Source of the DNA: Paraspadella gotoi
Taxonomy: Eukaryota > Chaetognatha
Length of the DNA stretch: 64,000 nt
Assembly (NCBI GenBank): GCA_051294375.1
Contig: CM119266.1
Location: 23,056,350 to 23,120,349, forward strand
Direction: 5' to 3'
The translations under genes and the position numbers were made by a program. Shown here one piece after another: positions 23,521-34,741 of this stretch; within the stretch, counting starts at the first letter, position 1, and the number at the start of each line of letters is the position of its first letter. The notes under the pieces were generated by a model. It ran no database searches and was not told where the DNA came from. It saw nothing but the letters and a program-made list of their open reading frames with translations.

Positions 23521-25878
23521 AGAGAGAGAGAGAGAGAGAGAGATTGAAACAAAGGCATGTAAAAGAACGCTTCGACGAGCTGGTGCGGGGCATACCTTGG
23601 TCCAACCGTTCCTCAGATTGCGACACGTCTCGTAGTAAGCAAAGTATCCCGTAACGTCCACGTATTCGCCTACGAGATGAGGAGGCCGTAAAAGTGAACA
23701 AGAAAAGAACTCAAGGTAAGTTCTCCCCACCCGCAGGTCCGCTGCCGAATCCCGTAGTCGGGTCGTTGATCCCGTGCTGGTTCGGATCGATGAGGTAGAA
23801 CCCACGTCCGTAGGTCCCCATCCCGATGGCCAGACGTTCCTTGGGAAAACCGCGGGACACGAACCTGATTTTAAAAGAGAAAGGAGGTGAGAAAGGCGTC
23901 TTAGATATTAGAAATCTTAGATATATCTTATATATATCTTATATAATATATATACATAGATGTAATCGTTACCAATTGGCAGCGTGCTCCACATTCATTA
24001 TCCTTTTGTTCCCAGTGTCCGCAGCGTGGGGATGCAGAGCCACGTGGATTCCTGGTACAAGAAAATCTTCGATTTTATGTCACGGACTTTTCTTACCAAA
24101 TTTTAATAAAGATTGTTAATGATTATGTATTTTTATTATTGGTTTTCAAGCCTTTATGACTTTTTTATGGCTTTTTTATAAATCCCTTTGTACTTCAAAT
24201 TCAATTCCTGATCTTTCATTCCCTTCTTTTAAATCTTTAATAACTGTTTCCACCCAATCAAATCCCCAGCCTTACCGGTGGTCGGCTCCCACACCAGCAT
24301 GTCGTAAGTCATGAGCATCAAGTAGTCCAGCGTCTTATTCAGCCCCGGGACGTCGTAGGCGGGTTCGGCGATGTACTCGACGGCGGATGTGGCGGCTGTG
24401 AGGAGAAGGCGCTCCTTGTGGTCGGGGCAATCCTCTTTCATGAAGACGTCGCGGATTCGCTGATGATTAAGGATGTGTAAGAGTGTGTCAGTGAGAAAGA
24501 TCGAGAGACTTACCTACGAATGACCTCACCTGCAGACAAGGAATGAACCTTTTCTTGTCTTCTGCAACCGAGCCGCGTGGCAGATATCCCGGAAACTCCC
24601 AGTCCATGTCGAGACCTAAAAATAATTGGAAGTTTACAATCAAAGGTTACAAAAAAAGTTAACAATCAATTTTTAAAACATATATTTTATCTTTATTTTA
24701 TCATTTAAGATATGAGTATAAAATAGTAATAAATACGTTTTTTTTTTTAAATTAATTTGTCATTAATATTAAGTAGATAAAATTACTTATATGACTCACC
24801 ATCGAATCCGTGCTGTCGCAGAAAAGTGACCGTCGTTTTGGCAAAATGATCAGTGTTCTCGGGATATTTGCACAAGTTTGTGAAGTTGATATTTTCGTGT
24901 TCCCAACCGCCGAGAGAGATGAGCGTTTTCAGCTTCGGGTTCGTCTTCTTGTGATCCTGAAGAAAAAGAGAAAAGTTTATGAAGTTAAACGGTTATATAA
25001 TAGGTCAGATGGAACCATTTCGAACAGAGATCGGGTTTTTTATTCTTGGATTTTATTTTTGGAGAAGTCTACTTGACTACATCAGACTAATATATGACAT
25101 GACATATATAACATATGATGGGTGATATCTATTAGAAAACTAGGACAGATAGTAATCTAACCTTGTGTTGTATAGATGCTCCCTCTATTTCCAGAAGATA
25201 ACACTGACTTCCTCTTCCCAAATTGAATTATTAGATAAATATAACATTTTTAAGAAAGAAAGAAATATATATTTGATTAAATAATATAGATTAAAAACTA
25301 AATCCTTCATAAAATATAAAAATAGAAAATAGTGAAACAAGTAATTTACAAATTTTCATATATGTCTTCACCTGCAGCACTTCGTAGTATCCCTTGTAGT
25401 CATTGTGAGAGAGTTCGATAGACGGCTCGAAAGGCGCCAACTCAAAGTGTTCGTTCATATCCACGAACGCGTACATGATGTGCGTGCAGAGACGCGGGTC
25501 GATGTCCGCGGGTCCGAACTTACCGATCCCGTGACGGTGACGGGCCAGCGTCGCGAAGTAACACACCATCATCAGATCTGGCGTAGAGAAGATTATTGAG
25601 TTGATTGCAAGAGATAGCAAGTTTGAAGGTGTGAAAATATTCTTAAAACTGTAGAAGACGAAAACACAATGACAAAAAATGTTCAAGATTCCAAATGTAC
25701 TCACCTTTCTTTTCCGTCATCTGAGTAGTTTGAAAAAAAAAAATCAGAAGATTTGTTTTATTTCAATTCGAAATAGGTACAATGTAATTGTTGCCAATAG
25801 TTAAGTTCACGTTACCTTGCTAGGAGCTCCAGTGACGAGACCCAGCACCGTGGCCAACAAAACGATTTTTAGCAACAT
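22614..25878 (-). CDS. secreted GH18 chitinase with CBM14 domain, 12 exons
   Basis: Predicted endochitinase that hydrolyses chitin outside the cell. Exons (minus): 25816-25878, 25705-25720, 25372-25577, 24800-24956, 24530-24615, 24276-24459, 23973-24051, 23731-23864, 23596-23669, 23259-23415, 22863-22981, 22614-22769. All junctions are GT...AG and they sum to 1431 nt, 476 aa, with no internal stop. Residues 1-17 are a signal peptide. The GH18 barrel carries KLKTLISLGGW, the catalytic FDGLDMDWE (proton donor Glu154), LMTYDM, GTYGRGF and GGMIWSMDLDDF. A peritrophin-A chitin-binding domain closes the protein with six cysteines (421, 433, 439, 449, 462, 470). Every key residue is intact, so activity is likely. 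Oddities are a 16-nt exon 2 and a GA microsatellite in intron 9. The splice model is mine; the family call is firm. Confidence 0.93.
23431..23545. repeat. (GA)n tract in chitinase intron 9
   Basis: Imperfect GA microsatellite; on the coding strand it is a TC-rich polypyrimidine tract leading into the 3' splice site at 23416. Length variation here could affect splicing of the following exon. Confidence 0.9.
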
Positions 25879-25998
25879 TTTCCTCTAAATAAACGAATTT
25901 AAAATATAGGATATATAGATTTTGGTTCTGATGTACTTCGGGATGAGTCCCGCAGAATTCCTCTTTCCAACAAGAATTCCACGACGTCCACCCCCGAT

Positions 25999-26004
25999 TT
26001 TATA
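25999..26004 (-). promoter_or_regulatory. TATA box of the chitinase gene
   Basis: TATAAA on the minus strand 121 nt before the chitinase start codon. A start site about 30 nt downstream would give a 5'UTR of roughly 95 nt. Confidence 0.5.
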
Positions 26005-26247
26005 CTCAATTGGGATGAGAGTTGAGAATCGAATCTCTGACGTCGCAGGCGTTGAGGTTGGAGCTATTTACCTCACGTCGGAAAGAAGAAAGAGAAACCA
26101 TCTGGAAAAAGACTCTCGTCTTCTCAAACTTCGACCGAAATCCATAAAACCGGTCGACTTATGTCCAATAAAATGACCCCCCGACCCCGAGAACATAGTC
26201 TTGTTGACCTGTCGTTGTTATTTCGGTCTAGGATTTCTGATTGATTA

Positions 26248-26279
26248 GTCACGTGATAAACAATAAAAAGTCACGTGAT
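26248..26279. promoter_or_regulatory. paired TCACGTGAT E-boxes upstream of chitinase
   Basis: Two copies of GTCACGTGAT with CACGTG cores at 26250-26255 and 26272-26277, 22 bp apart (about two helical turns), about 250 bp upstream of the chitinase TATA box. TCACGTGA fits bHLH-Zip factors of the MiT/TFE or USF type. Confidence 0.45.
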
Positions 26280-26299
26280 CCTGTATACGTGACGCCGCA

Positions 26300-27625
26300 T
26301 CTGGATCGATGCCTTTCAAAAAATAAGGCTCTTTTTGTTCTTGAGATAAGATAGGTATTTTAAAATTGGCTTTCGATTGGCACTTGAAATTTAAAAAAAA
26401 AATATCCCGCGAATAGAACTAAGGGTCTTCGAACACAAGTTGACACAAGTTGTGTTACTTCCTTAAACAAATTCTAAACGTCGTCAGGCTGCATCCACGA
26501 CATTTTTCGCTTTTAATATTTTTAAAACTTTTTTTCCCGAAGTTAAAAGGTCGGGATGAAAAAAAAAAGTTTTTAAACGAAAGGAAGTCACAACGAAATT
26601 GCAGAAATTAAGACGGCAAAAGGGCAAACATTGTCACATGCCGCTAAATACACGGTGGAGACCGAGGAACATTCTGTTGACGGTGGGGGATCTTCGATAT
26701 TGTTGACTTTGTTGTTAAATTTAACTTTTTATCTTTTCCCAATTCACGACATCTTTATCCCCTCCACCTGATTTTGTTAGCTCCATCACCATCAAAATGG
26801 ACGAAGACATGAATCCCCGACATCCGGGTCAGAAATTAGAATTTCGATTATAAAAAAAAACACTGGTAGGCCCGGCTGTATAGGAGTTCTTTACTGCTTT
26901 TGTCCCGTAAGGTATATATTGTTGGTATATGGGAGTAAACCAAGATTGGAGGAAATGCTATCGTAAAAAAATGGTTGCAGTTAAAAACTTTAAAAATGAA
27001 AATATTTCGTTGTAGGTTGTTTTTTAATTATCAATAAACGAGATAATCGGACTAATGCGGGCGCCAAAAGAGAAGACGAAAATTGAAGTTTTTTTTTTTC
27101 CTTTATTGTTCAACTAAAAATACAGCTTTATTGTAACTGATCTTTTTATTTGATAAATATTGAACCTAATTTATTACTTCGATTTACAAAAGAAAAAAAA
27201 CTGAATATTCAATTTCGGTGGTTTATTTCAAAACCGGATTAAATAAGTGAAACCATTCGTGTTAAATAATAAATATTTTTTTACAATCCGCTGCCGGAGT
27301 TCACTGAATTGAGTCCTGAATTTATAAAAAACGTCTATTATTACAAATAGAATTTCAGAAACGATTTTTTTTTCTCTGATTATAAACTAGTGACAAAAAA
27401 AAAAAAAACAACTAAAAATTAAACAGAAAAAAAAAAGTTTTCAAAAAAACGTCTCCCTAATTTGACGCGGTTGACGATTACGCGCGACGGAGTTCCGCAG
27501 TGATCGTCGTCGTTTTGGCCAAAGTCACCTTCCTCCATCCCGACCTCCCACCTCCCCCCCCTTTTTTTTCATTCCACTTCTCCTCGTCAACCTCCATCAA
27601 CTCTTTCCTCCTCCTCTTCCTCCCC
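26300..27625. other. non-coding interval between chitinase promoter and thymosin
   Basis: AT-rich sequence with poly-A/T runs. It should hold the thymosin 3'UTR, with a possible minus-strand AATAAA near 27130. No other coding signal is seen. Confidence 0.5.
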
Positions 27626-27859
27626 CTACTTCTCCTCCTTGTCTTCCTTCAGATCCTCGGCCGTCGGCTTCCACGTTTTCTCCTGCGTCTCGGCCGGCTT
27701 GAGTTTCGCCTTGGGGTCGCCCTTGCCGACGGTGGCGAGGACCATGTCGTGGCAGGAGACGCGAGACTTGTCGTCCACCGTCGCCTTCTTGAGAGAGGCG
27801 TGGTCGTGCGACTCGATCTCCGACTTTATCGAATCAGAAAGGGCGTTGGTTTCCGACAT
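27626..27859 (-). CDS. beta-thymosin / Ciboulot-like actin-binding protein
   Basis: A 77-residue hydrophilic protein. The N-terminal part (IKSEIESHDHASLKKATV) follows the helix plus LKK-type linker of a beta-thymosin/WH2 repeat. The C-terminal part (LKPAETQEKTWKPTAEDLK) matches the LKKTETQEKNPLPT-type motif that lies along actin. Family members bind actin monomers in the cytoplasm and control polymerisation; arthropod Ciboulot has such repeats in tandem. The middle of this protein (about residues 33-50) is diverged, so repeat 1 may be degenerate. The ATG lies directly after a polypyrimidine-AG splice acceptor, so the 5'UTR is probably spliced: donor GTAAGT at 28243-28238, intron about 384 nt, TATA at 28534. 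The start codon is well placed; the family call is good but rests on short motifs. Confidence 0.68.
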   Translation of the reverse strand: MSETNALSDSIKSEIESHDHASLKKATVDDKSRVSCHDMVLATVGKGDPKAKLKPAETQEKTWKPTAEDLKEDKEEK

Positions 27860-28527
27860 CTGAGGGAGGAGGGGAAGAGGACGAGATAAACCGGGAAATA
27901 AAGCAAAAATAATCATATAAAGATCAGTTAATTAATAAATAGTTAATTTAAATATAAAAAGATAGTTTGTTTTTGTTGTTTTTTTTAGATTTTATTTCTG
28001 TCGTCGTTTCAGAGATTAAAAAAAACAAAAAAACGAACAAATCGTTTTTTAAAAAAAATCTCTTCGACTCAGTGAATTGTCGTTTTACTAAAGTTTATGT
28101 AGTTTTTTTTTTTAACTTTAGAAAGATTTCAGTTTTGTATTTTAAAACAAACGAAAAGTTGTCGAACGAGTGACGGGTCTTCGGGCTCGGAGAAAGTCTT
28201 CGACTAAATCAAAACTGGCAGGAAAGTCAATCGAGAGACTTACTTTTTCGAGGAATGTAGGGTCTGTCTCTTTTTTCCAGCGACGCAGAAAAAATAAACA
28301 AGTCTCCGGGATTTCCCTGGGATTTTCTTTCGCGAGTGGAATGGAAGGAGAAGTGAATTCGGGAGCGAAGAATCGAAAGTCTGTTGCCGAAGAATTCGAT
28401 CTCCGCTTCTGGGGTCAAAACTCTTTTTCGCCGGGTTTACACGACAGATAACGAGCGATCCCGGAATTTTTGGGGAGGCGGAGAGAACTCCGGGGGCGGG
28501 CGAGGGGGGGCACCACCGGACGGGAAA

Positions 28528-28534
28528 TTTATAA
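28528..28534 (-). promoter_or_regulatory. putative TATA box of the thymosin gene
   Basis: TTATAAA on the minus strand in a GC-rich island (28440-28530). With transcription starting about 30 nt downstream, a non-coding exon of about 255 nt would end at the strong GTAAGT donor at 28243. Confidence 0.4.
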
Positions 28535-28599
28535 GCAATTCGTTTCGAATTTAATTTGAAATTATAAATTTTTAAAAACGTCAGTAGTAATGATATGAA

Positions 28600-29380
28600 G
28601 CAAATTTTACTAAACACTAATTATATCTACAGTTACATTTTATATATAAATAATTCTTCCGTTTCGTGTTTCGATTTTTAGAACTTTAGTGCCGTCATTC
28701 GCCGCCGCGGTCCCACATGATCGATCCACTCCCGCATGCTTCTCTTAAAGCTTCGTTATTGTTTTAATTCCCGACTCACGCCCTGTTAAAAGTCGAAAAC
28801 ATAATTTACGTGATTCTGGTCGTCGTCGTCGTCGCAGCCCGGTCATGTCGATCTCGATTTAATGTGAAACCAAACGCATTAATGTTATTAATATGTGGCT
28901 TTTTATAACAGATATTTACTGAAGCCAAATTTATTAACTTCTCGGAAGTATCGGATACTGTATACAAGCTATTTTCTATTTCTGATTAATAAAAAAAAAA
29001 GAAGATTATAAAGCGAGGAAATATTATTAATATCATTTATTTGTTATTAATATTTTATAAAATGAGATTGGTTACCGAGAAATGTTATCACTGATTTGGC
29101 CTTTTGATGGCGAAGTTTTAAAATCAACAGTGGTAATCTTTGTATAACAACTTTGTATAACATAGTCAGGCGCAAGATAGCTTAGTAAGAGAACTTAGGA
29201 GTATGTTTGGATTCCACGACCTATTTACAATTTTTAATAATCGTAAGAAAACCTTTATCTTAAAGATCTATACAATGAAAAATACTGTTCTTCAGAAACT
29301 TGTTCTGTTTTTTACAACATAAGAATTAATTAATTAATTTTATTTAATTGTTTTTGTTTCTCTCTATTTTATTATATTTA
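28600..29380. other. AT-rich intergenic stretch
   Basis: A short CpG-rich patch (28680-28860, including a CGT run) followed by AT-rich sequence with no open frame of interest. Confidence 0.6.
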
Positions 29381-29382
29381 TG

Positions 29383-29582
29383 AAATTGGTACAACCAATA
29401 TAAAAATTATCCATTCATTTTATAAATAGGCTATCTTGCCCCTGACTTTGGACAGGCTTTGGTGGTTTAAGGCCTCCATCACTCTTACAAGATAATGACA
29501 TAGCAGGTCCCTGCAAGCTTTCAATCAAGACTCTCAGTCTCGTTTATTCACTCCCAGAGTACCTGTCTTCCCTATCAATATA
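29383..29582 (-). repeat. SINE-like dispersed repeat, copy 6
   Basis: The best-preserved antisense copy, spanning tail to head. A tail-only piece of the opposite orientation follows at 29657-29700. Confidence 0.65.
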
Positions 29583-29656
29583 TACCTATATTAGTATGTT
29601 TGTTTGTTGATGATTGAACTGAATCAACCTAGTTGTATTCGAATAAAATCGCATAT

Positions 29657-29700
29657 ATTAAATGAATGGAGGGTTACTTTTTATATTGGTTGTACCAATT
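29657..29700 (+). repeat. SINE-like repeat, tail fragment
   Basis: Only the 3' tail (AAATGAATGG...TTGGTTGTACCAATT) is present, in sense orientation. Confidence 0.5.
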
Positions 29701-30713
29701 TCATGTAGTAAACCACTGAATTAAATAGGAATTAAAGTAATTTAGAAAGGTACAACCACAAAAATTTGTTTCACTTTGGCGAGCGCGAACCAACCATAAT
29801 AAAACGAGATATAAAATAAAACGATTACCGCATTATTTATGAGCCTGTGAAGCAACGATATCAGCTGATTTGACCCTATTTTTTCAGTCCTTATATATAT
29901 ATTTTTATATATTATATATTTATTATTCGATCGAGTCTTCCCCTGATGCCGTAACATCACCACCCCCTCAAACCTCCCGCATTCGCGAAACTTGTAAATT
30001 TCCGAGTCTTCAAAAAAAAAAAAAAAAACAAGAAAAACAGAAAACAATCACTGATTTTGAAAACGTTTTCCAGCCAGAGTCGAGGAATGATTTTTTTCAG
30101 ATGTTTTAACATTTATAACTAGTATTACTGACAAAGTTTATCCATATGGAGCGTTTGATAAAAGCAAAATGAATAGTAAACACGGTGTCTGTTTTTGTCA
30201 GTATCATTTATAGGGTGATAAATTCAACTCATACGTAGTTAAACTGAACGCCCTCGAGTCGAAAACGCTTATAAACAAAAATATACACATTTGACGTAGA
30301 TATATAGACTTTTTTTCCATAACGCCTCACGAAAAAAACGCTCGAATCCGAGCGGTTTAAAAGGAAAGAAAAATCGATCAAGATGCTTAGGGTTCAATTA
30401 TACGAAAAAAAAGTCATGTGTCGCAAAATTAATCGTGTTAAGCTTCAAAACCTCTCACGAGTCCAAAAAACACACAGATTCTTTGAACTGACCTACTTTC
30501 GCAAACAAACCTTATATTTCAATTAATATCCGAGTTAAAACTTTCTTGCGCTCTCGATTTAGTTATTTAGCTAAACGCGGACAGATGAAGATTGAAAATT
30601 TTACCATTCGATAAGATTATTAATTATACGCAGGGGCGCCGAAATAACCTTTTTTTAAAAAAAATTTTAAAAGTCTAACGATTCGGCTATTTTCGTATAT
30701 ACGTAAATCGATC
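29701..30713. other. upstream region of the esterase gene
   Basis: AT-rich. TTTAAAAGG near 30356 and TATATA near 30695 are the only TATA-like motifs; the second is too close to the ATG to be a normal core promoter. The 5'UTR and start site are not resolved. Confidence 0.4.
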
Positions 30714-33668
30714 ATGTGTTTTACCGACGCCCGTTTTTGGGGCGTCATCGTCCTCTCGACGATCTTGGCGATCCCGACGTCTTCAACCGAGTCATCTCAC
30801 TCTCCCGGCGTCGTCAGCGTCATACTTCCGAATTCCGGCGCCGAAGTTTTGGGTCGCGAAATTCTCGTCAACGGCGGTGTGGACGTCGCCTGGCGATTCA
30901 GGGGCGTCCCTTACGCCAAGCCGCCTCTCGGAGAACTGAGATTTCAGCCGCCAGAACCACTGGATCCGCCAGAAGATGGGGTTAGTTGCTTTGAAATTAA
31001 AAAAAAAAAAAATTAAATATTGTGCGTAAACGAACGCCAACATTTTGTTCGATGTACATAATTTAAAAATTAAGCTATTGTATTATTTTCTCTCTTTTCG
31101 TTGCTAAGTGAATATTAGGAAATGTTTATTGAGTGCCAATACAACGATAATGAAAAAAATAATAATAAAAAATCGTTGTATTGGCACTCAATAAACATTT
31201 CCTAAAAATTAAGCTTAAATTTATTTAAACAGAAACCAATCGATGCATCCACTGACCAACCGCGCGCCTGTCATGGAATGGTGATGGATCGTCGCTTCGG
31301 CATGACGGACGAATTGGAATTGGGCGCCAATCGGCAGGCGGTCGCGGATTCAATGTCGGAAGATTGTCTCTATCTCAACGTGTGGACGACGCCGTTGAAC
31401 AAGGTTCATATTAATACAAATAATTGAATACATTTTTGAATGCAGATTAAGGTTGGCATATGAAAAGAAATGACTACGCTTCTTCAGACCGCGCCACTCC
31501 GCCCGGTCCTCGTTCAGATTCACGGCGGCGGATTCTTCGCCGGCGCCGCCGATTATTCGGCCTACGACGGCGCCGTTCTCACTACGCGCGCCGATGTCGT
31601 CGTCGTCGTCCCCAATTACAGGTTTGGAGTTTTCGGTTTCCTGACGCTGGGCACCGATGACATGCCTGGCAACGCCGGGCTGTGGGACGTTGTAGTGTCT
31701 CTCAAATGGATCCGGGATAATATCCAAGGTGAGGTTGAACACTTAGTTCGTTTCCTCGATAATTCGCTTCTTTAGATAACTCTCGCCCCCCTCTCGCCAG
31801 CTTTCGGCGGTGATCCGTCTCGAGTTACGCTCTTGGGGGAGAGTGCCGGCGGCACCGTCGTCGACGCACTTCTGGAATCCCCGAGGGCGCGCCCGCTTTT
31901 TGCCCGCGCCATAATTTCAAGCGGCGTCGCGAAGCACAACGTCTACGGAATTGCGGCGCAGGAGGAGATCGTGAGGAACTCTATCATGTTTTTGCGTTCT
32001 CTGCGATTTAAAACGAGACGAAATCACGAAGGGGCTCTTGAGAAAGATCTGGACGACGAAAGCCGAGTGGACGAGAAGGAAGAGGAGATCGAAGTTGACG
32101 AAGACATCGAAGATCTCGAAGAGGACGTCGCTGAGGATAAAGATGAAGACAAACAACCGGACGACTCAGCCGGAGACGATCTCGAAGAAAAATCGAAAGA
32201 CGATCCCGAAAACAAAGTTCCAATTTTCGACGAGGGGTCCTCTGACAAATCTAAGTTACGGGCCTTTATTCTCAGACAACTGTTCTTAGCCAAAAAGCTG
32301 AAAGCCACGGTCCTCGACAAAATACAGTGGATCCGTTTAACCCAATATCCCGGCTCCCTGTACCCCTTCCGCCCGATGGTCGACGAGCGCGTATTGATGG
32401 AGGATTCGTACCTCGCGCCCGGCGCCGACGGGAACGTCGACGTTGACGTCATCCTCGGGTGGAACGATCAAGAGTTCGCCAATTACGCCATCACTAGTTT
32501 ACTCGCCGATGTCGGGCTCAACGCTAAAGATAAGGACGCCGTATTGTGGAATGTTACGCGAGTGGCCGAATACTGGAAGAACCACGTCAACGAATCCAGG
32601 TACGAGGGCGATACTATTCGCTAATGATAAATTCTGCTGTGGGTTATTCCGATTAAAACTCAAATAGCGTAATTATCACGGAAATTATTTATTTTTCATC
32701 CAAATTCAGCAATTTAAACCTCAAAGAATTCAATGGGACCGCGAGGTTCGAGACTGTTTACAGGTTGTCCGAGAACAGGTTGGTCTTTTTGACTTATGAT
32801 TACTGATTACATTGATTAGTGCCCACTTGAGGTCGCTGATCGATGACGGCTATGACTTTCCTTTCTTCCCGCGCTTCAGCTCAATCGTCAGCCAGTTTTA
32901 CACCGCCATCAAGCGAGAGACCGACTCTTGGTTCGTCTGCCCGATGATCGCCCGCGCCCGCCGGCTCTCGGAGGTTCCGGGCGTCAACGTCTACGCTTAC
33001 GAGATGCGTCACAACCTGGAGGCGCTCCCGGACTGGATGGGCGCGCATCACGGCATGCAACTGCCACTCGTATTTGGGCGTATGCTTGATCCCGATAGGA
33101 TGTACAGGTGAGCGATATAAGTTAACTCGAAACGCAAAACTTGCATAAAAGAAATTGTAGCTAGGGGCCGAGGGGAATTAGTAAAAAATGGTTTGGTCAG
33201 TGAAAAGATTTATTTTTAATTTGACAAAACTTTTTTATAACGACTCTCGTCAGAACCGCCGGGACTTCGACCTCTCCTCCCGGGGCGATCCCATTCTCAG
33301 ACACGGACGTCTCCGTCAGCGTCGACTTCATTAAGGAATTAGCTTCTTTCGTGCGTGACGGACGCCCAACTCTCACTTGGCCCCAATTCACTGCGGGTGA
33401 TGAACGTGTTCGCATCTTCGGTCAGCGACGTTCCGAGGAAGAATTTGACCTAAACGAAAAAGACGAGTCGAAAGGCGACGAAAAGTGGGAGCGGCTTTCT
33501 CCGTGGCAGAGACAACGTTGCGACTTTGTGGGTGACAGTTACCTGGAGGAATCCACGCAGGGTTCGGCGATCAAGTCGTCCCTGTCGTGGCCGCTTCTGG
33601 TCTTTTCCACTATTGCGATTATGCTCACAATGACGATGATGATTTCCAAAATTATCTCTAGGCCTTGA
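30714..33668 (+). CDS. type-B carboxylesterase (cholinesterase-like), 7 exons
   Basis: Predicted secreted or surface-anchored serine esterase of the cholinesterase/carboxylesterase family. Exons: 30714-30980, 31233-31403, 31488-31728, 31801-32599, 32710-32778, 32820-33107, 33254-33668; total 2250 nt, 749 aa, no internal stop, all GT...AG. The signal peptide is about residues 1-22. Family motifs are [16 protein letters not shown], the Cys loop ending [11 protein letters not shown], oxyanion hole HGGGF (158-162) and nucleophile elbow GESAGG (Ser241). The acid is Glu451 in GWNDQEF and the His is His593 in GAHHG, so the triad is complete. It is longer than usual for two reasons: an Asp/Glu-rich insertion (about 306-372) between nucleophile and acid, and a tail ending in a membrane segment (about 724-743). 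The complete triad argues against an inactive neuroligin or gliotactin. The substrate is unknown. Confidence 0.9.
31115..31205. repeat. perfect 34-bp inverted repeat in esterase intron 1
   Basis: Arms 31115-31148 and 31172-31205 are exact reverse complements (34 of 34 bases) around a 23-nt AT-rich loop, inside the 252-nt intron. The transcript would fold into a long hairpin of roughly pre-miRNA size. A tiny palindromic MITE is the other option. Confidence 0.9.
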
Positions 33669-34180
33669 CCCGGTGTTTGTGATGAAGTATCGCTCTACTG
33701 TTTTTATCGGAATTGTCTTTTTCGTTTTTACTGAAATTGAATATAATTTAACTTTTATTCCAAAAATCGTTTTCGCTTTCTAGTACATGATAATTTTCGT
33801 GAGTTAAAATTAAAGGAATTGTGGTGGTATATTCACACCACCTCACGTCCACGATCGTTCAGCCAATGCCATAGGCTCTGAGGGGTAACACACCATCCCA
33901 GGCGTTGTGTTCCATCCAGTCCTAACGACTTCCCTCTGCGTTGGCAAAGCGAGACCGTCCTTGGGTAACCGCGCCAGTGACTGGATGCATCACTGATAAC
34001 GAATATCTAGTAAGCCCTCTTCGGAAAGAATATTTTTTTGTCAACCATCGGTAACAAGAAGTCGTTGCTTTTTAACTAAAATGATTTAATAAGTAAACGG
34101 CTTTAATAATAAATAAAACGAGCTAAGGCTAAAACGAAGTAAAACATGAATTGGTTACTTTATATACAAAGATATATTGA
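33669..34180. other. esterase 3'UTR and intergenic sequence
   Basis: No canonical AATAAA lies close to the esterase stop; AATATA near 33740 is the nearest variant. The segment 33826-34010 is GC-richer and repeat-like but shows no open frame. Confidence 0.45.
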
Positions 34181-34189
34181 CGTAGCAGT

Positions 34190-34265
34190 ACCACTTAAAG
34201 CTACCTCGTGAGTTAAGTGAGCGAAATCTCGTTCCGGGTTCAATCCTAGGGCATCCCGGTTCTGG
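34190..34265 (+). repeat. possible tRNA-derived SINE head
   Basis: A B-box-like GGTTCAATCC (34238-34247) preceded by an A-box-like TGAGTTAAGTG (about 34209-34219) at a tRNA-like spacing. I cannot fold a complete cloverleaf, so this is at most a tRNA-derived SINE head, not a functional tRNA. Confidence 0.35.
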
Positions 34266-34741
34266 CTTAAATGTTTCGGGACACATACCAGTGACAGGCG
34301 GTCACGGAGTGTCCGCAGCCCCTTCGCCAGTTGGTGAGATACTCCACGCAACGGGTATCAAAGGCATAGCCTCAGTTCTTAATTTGTTTTTCGAATAAAC
34401 GATAGGGGCTTTACCGTCGTTTGTTGAAAGAGATAAAGGGTAAATTGTACATACCGTATATACTTGCTCCCTATCTAACTATTGATTACTGAATATTAAA
34501 AAATGAAAAATGTTAGTAACCTTTCCCGTTAAAATGTTTTCACATAATGTCTGACGCAATTATTTTCAGAAAATTTCTCCTTAAAAAACTTTATTGCTTT
34601 TGCTTCCTATTTTCTCTTTGTACCTAAAATTATCGTAATCATTTAACACCCTGATGCTTGCGAACAGAGAAATGCGGTAAGTGGCAAGTCCATGAAAATC
34701 GTCAAAAAATTGGCAATAGTAGTGGGCAGTGACATAAGTCG

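Noticed and set aside
25291-25704. 137-aa single-exon frame spanning the first conserved chitinase exon
   Set aside because: Its first part is intron sequence that happens to be open; the conserved protein begins only after the acceptor at 25578.
31833-32624. 263-aa single frame starting at TTG in the esterase gene
   Set aside because: It is the interior of exon 4 running into the next intron; the real protein enters at 31801 and leaves at 32599.
34190-34380. Functional tRNA gene
   Set aside because: Only B-box and weak A-box resemblance; I could not fold acceptor and anticodon stems.
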